Source of the DNA: Anaerolineaceae bacterium UBA2274
GTDB taxonomy: Bacteria > Chloroflexota > Anaerolineae > Anaerolineales > Anaerolineaceae
Assembly: GCA_002347705.1 (NCBI GenBank)
Contig: DDWY01000070.1
Coordinates: forward strand, 1-7,585
Direction: 5' to 3'
DNA length: 7,585 nt
Positions 1-5,645 of the stretch are shown here, in pieces (within the stretch, counting starts at the first letter, position 1; the number at the start of each line of letters is the position of its first letter). The position numbers and the translations under genes were made by a program. The notes under the pieces were generated by a model. It saw only the letters and a list, made by a program, of their open reading frames with translations, searched no databases and had not been told where the DNA came from.

Positions 1-65
1 CATAATTCACCTTATTTTGGTTCTTTTTACCTGCCTTTTGACCACCACCGACAATACACCCTGGG

Positions 66-239
66 TTAAGCGGCTGAAGCGGGTTGCGCCTTGAAGCCGA
101 CCCACGTCAGGAGTTTGACCAATCGTTTCAAATTGAGCGCCATCGCGGTGAAGAAGGCCTGCACCGCGAACTTCACTTTGCCAGGATAGCGACAACGTCC
201 CAGCCCATGCCCTTGCTTGGCTTCGCCAAGTTGAACGCA
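66..239 (-). pseudogene. DDE transposase C-terminal remnant (IS1182-like)
   Basis: Read on the minus strand, this stretch gives 57 codons and a TAA stop. It resembles the C-terminal end of DDE transposases of the IS1182-like group (DDE_Tnp_1_6 type): a GEAKQGHGLGRCRYPGK segment followed by KFAVQAFFTAMALNLKRL, matching the family pattern E-x-K-Q-x-H-G-L-x-R-x-R-Y-x-G then Q-x-x-x-T-A-x-x-x-N-L-K-R-L. The terminal glutamate of the DDE triad may be the E in GEAKQ. Everything upstream, including the rest of the catalytic core, is missing: the frame runs a short way past 239 without family-like sequence and meets a stop near 283, and the promoter region of the next gene begins there. It is therefore a 5'-truncated relic that cannot transpose. 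I could not identify terminal inverted repeats or a target-site duplication, and the family assignment is from memory of the motif only. Confidence 0.7.
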
Positions 240-264
240 AAAAATGAGGCGCGATCGAGAAGAA

Positions 265-273
265 TGCTACAAT
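265..273 (+). promoter_or_regulatory. Candidate extended -10 promoter of the ferritin-like/VIT1 gene
   Basis: TGC-TACAAT is an extended -10 element (TGn followed by a TATAAT-like hexamer) with no good -35 hexamer at the proper distance. Start of transcription would be near 280, leaving an 85-nt leader. The leader holds a small perfect hairpin (AGCCA, loop CAAC, TGGCT, 285-298) with no T-run after it. The promoter sits just beyond the truncated end of the transposase remnant. No convincing Fur box is visible. Confidence 0.4.
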
Positions 274-364
274 TACAAAAGATCAGCCACAACTGGCTTC
301 CAGGGTAAGAAAATAGGCGAAATTTATCAGAGATTGAATACAAGTATCCATAAGGAGTGCTTCA

Positions 365-1240
365 ATGAACGAAGAGCAATTAAAGAGAGTGATCAAATTT
401 CAAAAAGATGAAAAAAACGGTTATGTGATTTATGGCAAACTGGCCAGTCTGATCAAAGATCCTCACAATTCTAAGATCCTCCATGAAATGTCAGCCACTG
501 AAATGCGCCATTATCAGTTTTGGAAAAAGATCAGTAAAACAGACGTAAAACCGAATCAATTTAAAGTGTTTTTAGCAGTTTTTATGGCACGCGTTTTGGG
601 AATAACTTTCACGATAAAACTGCTCGAAAAAGACGAAGCCGCAGGCGCTTCCGAATATGCGGAATTTGATTCGGTGGTGCCCGGAGCAGCTCAACTCGGA
701 AAAGATGAGGAAGAACACGAAGATTCACTGGCCGGGATGATCCAGGAAGACTTCCTGTCTTACATGGGTTCCATCGTATTAGGTCTTAACGATGCATTGG
801 TAGAACTGACTGGCACCCTGGCAGGGTTAACGCTTGCGCTGCAAACTGGCAGACTGGTTGTGATCAGTGGTTTGGTAACCGGGATTGCAGCTTCTTTTTC
901 AATGGCGGCTTCCGAATATCTTTCGGCTCAGGCAGATAACAATCCCAAGGCTGTGCGATCAGCGCTTTATACTGGTCTTGCCTACATAGTTACCGTAATT
1001 TTGCTGATCCTGCCTTATCTCTTAATACCACAGCATGATAAGGGTATCTACATTAGCCTTGGTGTGACTTTGATCATCGCTGTCTTGATCATCTTTGGCT
1101 TCAATTTTTACATATCTGTGGCAAAAGACTTGTCTTTCAAAAAGCGCTTCCTCGAGATGTTCGTGATCAGCATGGGTGTGGCAATGCTATCCTTTGGGGT
1201 TGGTTTGGTGGTGAGGGCTGCTTTTGGGGTTGATTTGTAG
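365..1240 (+). CDS. Ferritin-like (rubrerythrin-type) domain fused to VIT1/CCC1 membrane transporter, MbfA-like
   Basis: The protein has 291 residues. Residues 1-125 form a rubrerythrin-like four-helix di-iron domain: E16 in helix 1, E46-x-x-H49, a helix-3 acid (E88 or E91) and E115-x-x-H118 are the likely metal ligands. Residues about 132-290 are a VIT1/CCC1 domain with five predicted membrane segments, beginning with the conserved GLNDALVELTGTLAGL stretch and the later SMAASEYLS motif. Proteins with this architecture are known as MbfA (membrane-bound ferritin A) and export iron in alpha-proteobacteria; the VIT1 part is a proton-coupled Fe2+/Mn2+ transporter. A role here in removing excess iron from the cytoplasm is inferred from the family. 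The start is set by AAGGAG at 352-357, 7 nt before the ATG. The gene stands alone, with the transposase relic on its left and a tRNA pair on its right. Manganese transport is the main alternative. Confidence 0.9.
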   Translation: MNEEQLKRVIKFQKDEKNGYVIYGKLASLIKDPHNSKILHEMSATEMRHYQFWKKISKTDVKPNQFKVFLAVFMARVLGITFTIKLLEKDEAAGASEYAEFDSVVPGAAQLGKDEEEHEDSLAGMIQEDFLSYMGSIVLGLNDALVELTGTLAGLTLALQTGRLVVISGLVTGIAASFSMAASEYLSAQADNNPKAVRSALYTGLAYIVTVILLILPYLLIPQHDKGIYISLGVTLIIAVLIIFGFNFYISVAKDLSFKKRFLEMFVISMGVAMLSFGVGLVVRAAFGVDL

Positions 1241-1412
1241 TTTCTTTAGTGATTCTGCTACGAACCAACAATATCGCCACTAATCTTGAGCCAGTATCCA
1301 AAGGATGCCCGTCACCCTTGGAGAACTGATGGTTATTTTATTGAACTCAGGCGGCATAGATTGCCCAAAAATTGACAAAACCAGTTGACCTCACCTAATT
1401 ACCTAGTTTCAT
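1241..1412. other. Intergenic gap after the transporter gene
   Basis: No gene is recognised in these 172 nt. An imperfect hairpin lies at 1298-1321 (CCAAAGG against CCCTTGG, 10-nt loop, one mismatch). It could be a weak terminator for the transporter gene, but the nearest T-rich stretch is about 12 nt further on. A TTGACA hexamer at 1372-1377 has only a poor partner (TAATTA, 18-nt spacing) and is probably not an active promoter. Confidence 0.4.
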
Positions 1413-1441
1413 TTGACAATTCAAAATGCATATGCTAAAAT
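1413..1441 (+). promoter_or_regulatory. Sigma-70 promoter of the tRNA-Gly gene
   Basis: A perfect -35 TTGACA (1413-1418) is separated by 17 nt from -10 TAAAAT (1436-1441), which is preceded by TG at 1433-1434 and so is also an extended -10. Transcription should start near 1448, about 32 nt upstream of the mature tRNA-Gly end. This is the best promoter in the window, fitting a stable RNA gene. Confidence 0.85.
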
Positions 1442-1479
1442 CTGTGAACTTCGGTCTTTTAGAGGCTGAGATAAACTCT

Positions 1480-1552
<73 letters not shown>

Positions 1553-1558
1553 TTCTTC

Positions 1559-1594
1559 AAAGCTGATACCGCAAGCGATATCAGCTTTGTTTTT
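1559..1594 (+). terminator. Intrinsic-terminator-like hairpin between the two tRNAs
   Basis: A perfect 10-bp stem (AAAGCTGATA at 1559-1568, TATCAGCTTT at 1579-1588) with a 10-nt loop is followed by G and five T residues (1590-1594). It lies only 6 nt after tRNA-Gly and 2 nt before tRNA-Cys. The form is that of a rho-independent terminator, though its stem is AT-rich. It could also be a processing site in a dicistronic tRNA precursor. Confidence 0.7.
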
Positions 1595-1596
1595 AC

Positions 1597-1667
1597 GGCG
1601 ACGTGGCCAAGCGGTAAGGCAAGAGTCTGCAAAACTCTCATCATGGGTTCAAATCCCATCGTCGCCT
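1597..1667 (+). tRNA. tRNA-Cys (anticodon GCA)
   Basis: This is a complete 71-nt cloverleaf. The acceptor stem is GGCGACG against CGTCGCC with discriminator T73, an identity element of cysteinyl-tRNA synthetase. The anticodon stem AGAGT/ACTCT carries the loop CTGCAAA, giving anticodon GCA. The T-arm contains the TTCAAAT loop between ATGGG and CCCAT. No CCA is encoded. A T-rich run follows at once (1669-1673). No separate promoter is visible in the 44 nt between it and tRNA-Gly. Confidence 0.95.
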
Positions 1668-1689
1668 CTTTTTATTTAATGCCGTTTTA

Positions 1690-1720
1690 TTGTCCTGATA
1701 ACATTCCGCCATGATACAAT
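1690..1720 (+). promoter_or_regulatory. Candidate promoter of the DNA methyltransferase gene
   Basis: An extended -10 (TGA-TACAAT, 1712-1720) lies 27 nt before the ATG. A weak -35-like TTGTCC (1690-1695) is 19 nt upstream, which is longer than ideal, so the extended -10 probably carries the activity. The predicted start near 1727 would give a leader of about 20 nt containing the GGGAGAGG ribosome binding site. Confidence 0.5.
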
Positions 1721-1747
1721 CACCCCATCATAGCGGGAGAGGTGCCC

Positions 1748-3415
1748 ATGAACAAGCTTTACTTCGGTGACAACCTGGTCGTCCTGCGGGATAACGTCCC
1801 CAGCGAATCGGTCGACCTGATCTACCTGGATCCACCCTTCAACAGCAACAAGAATTACAACATCCTCTTCAATAGCCCAAAGGGTCAGAAGTCAGAAGCG
1901 CAGATCACCGCCTTCGAGGATACCTGGCACTGGGGCGATGAGGCTGAACGGGAGTACACTGAGATTCTCCACCAGCCCAACACCAACGTGGCTGAAATGA
2001 TCCAATCCTTCCGCAAGTTCCTTGTAAACTCGGACATGATGGCCTACCTCACCATGATGACCATCCGCCTGCTCGAGCTGCACCGCGTCTTGAAACCGAC
2101 CGGGAGTTTGTATCTGCACTGCGACCCCACCGCCAGCCATTATTTGAAAGTGCTGCTGGATATGGTGTTTGGGGCGGATAATTATCGGAGTGAGATTGTT
2201 TGGAAACGTAGCGGCTCGCATGGTGGCTCAAAAAGATGGGGACCGCTGCACGATACTATATTTTTTTATTCTAAAAGTTCAAATTTCACCTGGAATAAAG
2301 TTTTTGAAAAATACGATGACTCATACTTGGAAAAGTTTTACAGGTTTTCCGATAAGCGCGGTAGGTATCGCCTTGTTACCCTAACTGGCGCAGGAACAAG
2401 AACGGGTGATTCAGGAAAATCATGGCGCGGAGTAAATCCAACAAGTGTTGGCAGGCATTGGGCAATTCCATTAAGCGCCCTAAGTACAATAACAGATGAA
2501 CAAACAATTAAAAAACTTAGTACACAGGAAAAATTAGATTTACTGGATTCGGCTGGTTTAATTTATTGGCCACCAAAAGGCAGTGTTCCACAGCAGAAAC
2601 GCTATTTGGATGAAGCCGAAGGAGTATCTATCCAAGATGTGATTACCGATATCTTGCCAATATCATCCCAAGCCGCAGAACGTATGGGCTATCCCACTCA
2701 AAAACCCCTCGCCCTGCTTGAGCGCATCATAAATGCCTCTTCCAACCCCGGCGATGTGGTGCTCGACCCATTCTGCGGTTGTGGCACCGCCGTTGAAGCT
2801 GCCCAAAAGCTGGACCGCCAATGGATCGGCATCGACATCACCAGCCTTGCCATCACCCTGATCGAGAAGCGCCTGCGCGACAGCTTCCCTGGCATCCAGT
2901 TCGAAGTCGTCGGTACACCCAAAGACCTTGAAGGCGCGCGTGATCTGGCCAACCGTGACAAATACCAGTTCCAATGGTGGGCTTGCTCCCTCGTCAACGC
3001 CCAGCCCTACCAGGGGAAAAAGAAAGGCGCGGACTCCGGCATCGATGGACTGATCTTCTTCCAGGACGAGCTCAACTCCGCCAAGAAGATCATCGTCTCC
3101 GTCAAAGGCGGGGAAGGTGTCAGCGTCTCCCAAATCCGCGATCTCAAAGGCACAGTCGATCGCGAGAAAGCTGCCATCGGTATCTTCGTCACCCTTGCCG
3201 AACCCACCCGCCCCATGCTCACAGAAGCCGTCAGCGCTGGCTACTATGAGTCCCCTCTGGGCACCAGCTACCCCAAAATTCAGATCCTGACCATCGAAGG
3301 GCTGCTTTCCGGTCATCAAAATGCCGAATACCCCGATCTCGCCCGCGGCGGTCTGACCTTCAAAAAGTCAAAACCCACCGAAAAAGACCCCGGCCAGCTT
3401 GAATTGGGGGTATAG
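1748..3415 (+). CDS. Site-specific DNA methyltransferase (beta class, adenine type) with C-terminal Mrr-like nuclease-fold domain
   Basis: The protein has 555 residues. Motif IV DPPF is at 28-31 and motif I (LDPFCGCGT, 339-347) comes after it, preceded by GYPTQKP at 314-320. This order is that of the beta class of DNA amino-methyltransferases, mostly N6-adenine, which use S-adenosylmethionine. The region between (about 142-314) holds the target recognition domain. Residues about 400-510 look like a PD-(D/E)xK nuclease fold of the Mrr type: GADSGIDG (D433) and then VSVKGG (450-455, K453), with serine where E or Q is commonest. The start is the ATG at 1748, preceded by GAGG at 1739-1742 with 5-nt spacing; a GTG at 1742 overlaps that site and is less likely. 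The middle third has clearly lower GC and different codon use from the flanks. No separate restriction or specificity subunit is adjacent. It may be a self-contained restriction-modification enzyme or an orphan methylase; the recognition sequence cannot be read from the protein. Confidence 0.9.
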   Translation: MNKLYFGDNLVVLRDNVPSESVDLIYLDPPFNSNKNYNILFNSPKGQKSEAQITAFEDTWHWGDEAEREYTEILHQPNTNVAEMIQSFRKFLVNSDMMAYLTMMTIRLLELHRVLKPTGSLYLHCDPTASHYLKVLLDMVFGADNYRSEIVWKRSGSHGGSKRWGPLHDTIFFYSKSSNFTWNKVFEKYDDSYLEKFYRFSDKRGRYRLVTLTGAGTRTGDSGKSWRGVNPTSVGRHWAIPLSALSTITDEQTIKKLSTQEKLDLLDSAGLIYWPPKGSVPQQKRYLDEAEGVSIQDVITDILPISSQAAERMGYPTQKPLALLERIINASSNPGDVVLDPFCGCGTAVEAAQKLDRQWIGIDITSLAITLIEKRLRDSFPGIQFEVVGTPKDLEGARDLANRDKYQFQWWACSLVNAQPYQGKKKGADSGIDGLIFFQDELNSAKKIIVSVKGGEGVSVSQIRDLKGTVDREKAAIGIFVTLAEPTRPMLTEAVSAGYYESPLGTSYPKIQILTIEGLLSGHQNAEYPDLARGGLTFKKSKPTEKDPGQLELGV

Positions 3416-3443
3416 TCAACGTTCATGTGCGAAAATCTGGTAT

Positions 3444-3484
3444 AAAAAAACACCACATCTGGATTGTAATCTCCCGACATGGTG
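3444..3484 (-). terminator. Candidate terminator of the toxin gene
   Basis: On the minus strand an interrupted hairpin (outer stem CACCA/TGGTG, then two further short paired blocks with mismatches) is followed by seven T residues (the A-run at 3444-3450). It lies 53 nt after the toxin stop codon. The stem is imperfect, so the call is tentative. The rest of the 3416-3536 gap between the convergent methyltransferase and toxin genes shows no gene. Confidence 0.35.
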
Positions 3485-3536
3485 ACCTCAGTGAGGATTT
3501 AGCCTGGTGCTTTCGCAGAGCAGTGACATATATATA

Positions 3537-3962
3537 TTACAACTTATTTAGGTTTTCGTCAACCTTAAATCCAATACCATTTAGGACACATCTCAAAACC
3601 TTTTGCATGTCCGTGTTATTCAGTATTCGGACTGTGTAAGTTCTGTCGCCGTTTTCAAGCTTTTCATGTTGCCTGGTAAGACGGCTTAAGCTTAATGAAT
3701 AAACCATATCCCCTTTCACCCACATCTTCGGCGAAGGAAATTTCTTACAAAAAATCGGATTGAATTCCAGTTCTACGTGGTAATCTTCGATGACATTCGG
3801 TTGCGTTGTTGACAGACATACGACAGTTGCTAGGTTAGATCTCGATTGTATTCGAGGTGAAAGTACGATACACGGTCTGATTTTATCCATCTCTGGAAAT
3901 CGTAGGCCCTCAAAATCTCCTATTAGTACTTCACCTCGGTCTGGCGGATATTGTATTGGCAT
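3537..3962 (-). CDS. PemK/MazF-family toxin-like protein, no antitoxin seen
   Basis: The protein has 141 residues. The N-terminal half shows the PemK/MazF signature: GEVLIGDFEG (10-19), the RPCIVLSP strand (29-36) and VVCLSTTQP (47-55). R29 and T52/T53 fall where MazF enzymes have their catalytic arginine and threonine. Members of this family are mostly ribosome-independent or ribosome-linked endoribonucleases that cut mRNA at short motifs and are neutralised by a small antitoxin. I see no antitoxin: the 5' side is the C-rich gap and the 3' side is the convergent methyltransferase. This subfamily is longer than classic MazF (about 110-120 residues) and is often found alone, so an RNase role is inferred and toxicity unproven. 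The promoter sits directly before the ATG and no ribosome binding site is visible. Confidence 0.8.
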   Translation of the reverse strand: MPIQYPPDRGEVLIGDFEGLRFPEMDKIRPCIVLSPRIQSRSNLATVVCLSTTQPNVIEDYHVELEFNPIFCKKFPSPKMWVKGDMVYSLSLSRLTRQHEKLENGDRTYTVRILNNTDMQKVLRCVLNGIGFKVDENLNKL

Positions 3963-3968
3963 AAGATG

Positions 3969-3996
3969 ATTTTATCTTGTATTCATATTTTGACAA
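3969..3996 (-). promoter_or_regulatory. Promoter of the toxin gene, likely leaderless
   Basis: On the minus strand TTGTCA (3996-3991) and TAAAAT (3974-3969) are separated by 16 nt. The -10 hexamer ends only 6 nt before the ATG at 3962, so transcription should begin at or within a base or two of the start codon. This leaves no room for a Shine-Dalgarno sequence and predicts a leaderless mRNA. Confidence 0.6.
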
Positions 3997-4166
3997 GAAA
4001 AATAGAAAAAAATATCCTCACACCACTATCGGATCATGCACCACCGGCTGCACCCCAATCTGGCACCCAACGTGCTTTGGCTTTACGTGTGTCACCACTC
4101 TCAGGCATACGAATGCACCTCCCAAAGGCTTTGGCACCATACCCCCAACCATTTTATGCAAACCCT
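3997..4166. other. C-rich gap without a recognised gene
   Basis: This gap of about 170 nt, between the membrane-protein stop and the toxin promoter, is rich in C on the plus strand and carries several scattered GCACC units (near 4038, 4050, 4063, 4115, 4134). It is open in three frames. A 40-codon minus-strand frame (4140 to 4018) starts with ATG 2-3 nt after a G-run, which is too close for a good ribosome binding site, and its product resembles nothing I know. I do not call it as a gene. No terminator for the upstream minus-strand operon is obvious. Confidence 0.4.
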
Positions 4167-4568
4167 TCAGCCTAAACGATGAACCAGCACCGCCACAACA
4201 ATGACCATCCCCACCGCCCGGTGCAGCAGTGCCATCTTTTTGCGAATTTCTTTATCCTTTTGCTTGGTTAGCCCAAAGCCCAGAACAGATTGCACTGCCA
4301 GAGCCAAACCTGCAATCAACCCCGCCACAGGGATTTCTCCAAAAAAAGAGTATTGCAAAATGAAATGGATTATGATCGCTCCAACTGCCACAAAACCCGC
4401 GTTTCGATGGGTCTTATTCACAAATTGGTAAACCTTTTTGAGCCAACCGGGCAAGGTTTTGCCATTCTTGCGCATCCGCTCAACCACTGCCTGCAAAATG
4501 GGACGGGAAACTAAATAAATAATACTGAGCAAACCAATCGATCCAAAAACACCACCAAAATTTTCCAT
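4167..4568 (-). CDS. Small four-helix membrane protein with two H-x13-H motifs, probable di-haem b-type cytochrome
   Basis: The 133-residue protein has four predicted membrane segments, at about 4-20, 57-75, 79-100 and 115-131. Two histidine pairs, H54/H68 in helix 2 and H116/H130 in helix 4, each have 13 residues between them. This H-x13-H pattern on two helices is the arrangement by which cytochrome b and ferric-reductase-like proteins bind two stacked haems, one near each face of the membrane. A basic amphipathic stretch (30-52) joins helices 1 and 2 and another (101-113) joins 3 and 4. I do not recognise a named family; electron transfer across the membrane is inferred from the motif alone. 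A strong ribosome binding site (GGAGGAG) precedes the ATG. The gene starts 19 nt after the phosphatase gene, so the two form an operon. Confidence 0.75.
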   Translation of the reverse strand: MENFGGVFGSIGLLSIIYLVSRPILQAVVERMRKNGKTLPGWLKKVYQFVNKTHRNAGFVAVGAIIIHFILQYSFFGEIPVAGLIAGLALAVQSVLGFGLTKQKDKEIRKKMALLHRAVGMVIVVAVLVHRLG

Positions 4569-4587
4569 AGCTCCTCCAGTTAAAAGA

Positions 4588-5397
4588 TTAATTTGATAAA
4601 TACCGGGTCAGGTCAGCCAGGTTCTCGCAAACCAGATCCGGTAGGTATTTTGCATTTTCCAGGTCCTCAAGCCTGGTCTCATCACTCAGCACCAGCACTG
4701 TTTTAACACCTGCGGTCATCCCGAGAGCAATATCTGTATAAAGCCGGTCGCCGACCATCACCAAATCTTCAGGCCTAAGCCCCCACCCCTCTGCCAAAGC
4801 ATCAACTATTCCCGGATTGGGCTTACCAATCACCACGTCTGCTCTTCGCCCAGTGGAAGCTTCCACCAGGCTCATCATTGCGCCAATATCGGGCACTAAT
4901 CCTTCAGGTGTTGGGCAATTTACATCCGGATGGGTAGCGATATAGGGCAGACCCTGGCGCACAAAACGGCAAAAAGCGCTCAAGCGCTCGTAGATCAGGC
5001 TGGTGTCGTAACCAATCACAACCAGGTCCGGATCGCTTTCGCTCAGCGCAATGCCGGCTGCATCAAAACTCTCCATCAGGCTCGACGTGCCCAACAAGAA
5101 GACCTTTTTTTCCGCATGATATTTATTTAAATAGGCAATTGTGGCGTCACCCGCGGTAAAAACGCGCGCGTCTTCCTCCATGACACCCAAACCTCTTAAC
5201 TTTCGGATGTAATCCAGCTTGCTGCGAGAGGTGTTATTTGTTAGAAAACTGAAAGGCAATCCGCGTCGATTTAGGAGCTCAATCAGTTCCAAGCCACCTG
5301 GCAAAAGCCTGTCACCCAGGAAGAAGGTCCCATCCATGTCCAGCAGAAATGCTTTGGCTTCGCCTAAAAAATCTTGGTTAATGTTTAATGTTGACAT
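4588..5397 (-). CDS. HAD-IIA family phosphatase (NagD-like)
   Basis: The 269-residue protein has the full set of HAD phosphatase motifs: I, DMDGT at 20-24 (nucleophile D20, acid/base D22); II, TNNTS at 53-57; III, K192 in GKPNP; IV, GDRLYTD at 216-222 (D217, D222). The cap between motifs II and III contains THPDVNCPTPEG (155-166), typical of the HAD-IIA branch that includes NagD, 4-nitrophenylphosphatase and phosphoglycolate phosphatases. It should hydrolyse a small phosphorylated metabolite in the cytoplasm with Mg2+; the true substrate is unknown, and the neighbours give no firm clue. The ATG at 5397 has a modest AGGGA upstream. Length is normal for the family. It leads a two-gene operon with the small membrane cytochrome and diverges from the metal-binding protein gene, with 44 nt between start codons. 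Confidence 0.9.
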   Translation of the reverse strand: MSTLNINQDFLGEAKAFLLDMDGTFFLGDRLLPGGLELIELLNRRGLPFSFLTNNTSRSKLDYIRKLRGLGVMEEDARVFTAGDATIAYLNKYHAEKKVFLLGTSSLMESFDAAGIALSESDPDLVVIGYDTSLIYERLSAFCRFVRQGLPYIATHPDVNCPTPEGLVPDIGAMMSLVEASTGRRADVVIGKPNPGIVDALAEGWGLRPEDLVMVGDRLYTDIALGMTAGVKTVLVLSDETRLEDLENAKYLPDLVCENLADLTRYLSN

Positions 5398-5418
5398 TCA
5401 TTCTGTCCCTAATAGAAT
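5391..5418 (+). promoter_or_regulatory. Promoter of the HMA-domain gene, overlapping the phosphatase start codon
   Basis: A perfect -35 TTGACA (5391-5396) and -10 TAGAAT (5413-5418) are separated by 16 nt. The predicted start near 5425 gives a leader of about 17 nt, including AAAGGA. The -35 hexamer lies inside the first codons of the divergent phosphatase gene, covering its start codon on the other strand. Confidence 0.65.
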
Positions 5419-5465
5419 CAAATAACACGAAAGGAAATACCATGAATACCATCTGTTATTCTATT
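5411..5465. repeat. Spaced inverted repeat around the HMA gene start
   Basis: AATAGAAT at 5411-5418 is exactly repeated in inverse orientation at 5458-5465. Shorter flanking matches (ATAACA at 5422-5427 against TGTTAT at 5454-5459) extend the similarity with an offset. One arm overlaps the -10 box, the other the first codons. It could be an operator pair or chance in an AT-rich stretch. Confidence 0.25.
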
Positions 5466-5645
5466 CCAAATATGAGCTGCAATCACTGCGTGATGCACAT
5501 TCAGAAGGCAATCCAACCCCTCGAAGGCGTCAAAAAGGTTGACGTGGACCTCGCGAGCAAATCTGTGACGGTAGAGTTTGACTCCCCGGCAACAGAACTA
5601 CAACTGAGAGCTGTTTTGGCTGAAATCGGATATCCGGCAGCCTGA
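5442..5645 (+). CDS. HMA-domain heavy-metal-binding protein (CopZ-like copper chaperone)
   Basis: The 67-residue protein is a single heavy-metal-associated domain of ordinary length. The metal site is NMSCNHC (10-16), with C13 and C16 forming the C-x-x-C pair on the first loop; C5 is an extra cysteine in strand 1. The later GVKKVDVDLASKSVTVEF segment matches the second and third strands of the ferredoxin-like fold. Such proteins carry Cu(I), sometimes Zn, Hg or Cd, to P-type ATPases or regulators. No ATPase or CsoR/CopY gene is present in the window, so the partner is unknown. The start is the ATG at 5442 after AAAGGA; a longer frame from 5388 would lack both a ribosome binding site and domain support. 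The stop codon abuts the stop of rnhA on the other strand with no gap. Confidence 0.9.
   Translation: MNTICYSIPNMSCNHCVMHIQKAIQPLEGVKKVDVDLASKSVTVEFDSPATELQLRAVLAEIGYPAA

Noticed and set aside
1250..1376. A short plus-strand frame in the gap that faintly recalls a ribosomal protein S16-like end
   Set aside because: The match is a few residues only, there is no start signal, and the pattern is within chance.
1640..1667. tRNA-Cys 3' end as an integrase attachment site
   Set aside because: No copy of this segment was found further right in the window and there is no integrase gene.
2261..2267. Seven-T tract in the methyltransferase as a phase-variation switch
   Set aside because: Seven T residues in an AT-rich segment is within expectation; the frame is intact, and phase-variable tracts are usually longer.
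2663..3319. A 218-codon minus-strand frame inside the methyltransferase gene
   Set aside because: It lies opposite the high-GC, strongly biased codons of the methyltransferase C-terminal part, has no start signal and no recognisable domain. It is a shadow frame.
4018..4140. A 40-codon minus-strand frame between the cytochrome-like and toxin genes as an antitoxin
   Set aside because: The ribosome binding site is poorly placed. The predicted peptide has no antitoxin-like features, and the toxin has its own promoter downstream of it.
4100..4169. UGA stop of the small membrane protein as a selenocysteine codon, given selC in the window
   Set aside because: The frame continues for only about 21 codons with no family-like sequence, and no SECIS-like hairpin follows the UGA. 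The UGA stops of the HMA, rnhA and lipoprotein genes likewise lead only into antisense of neighbouring genes.
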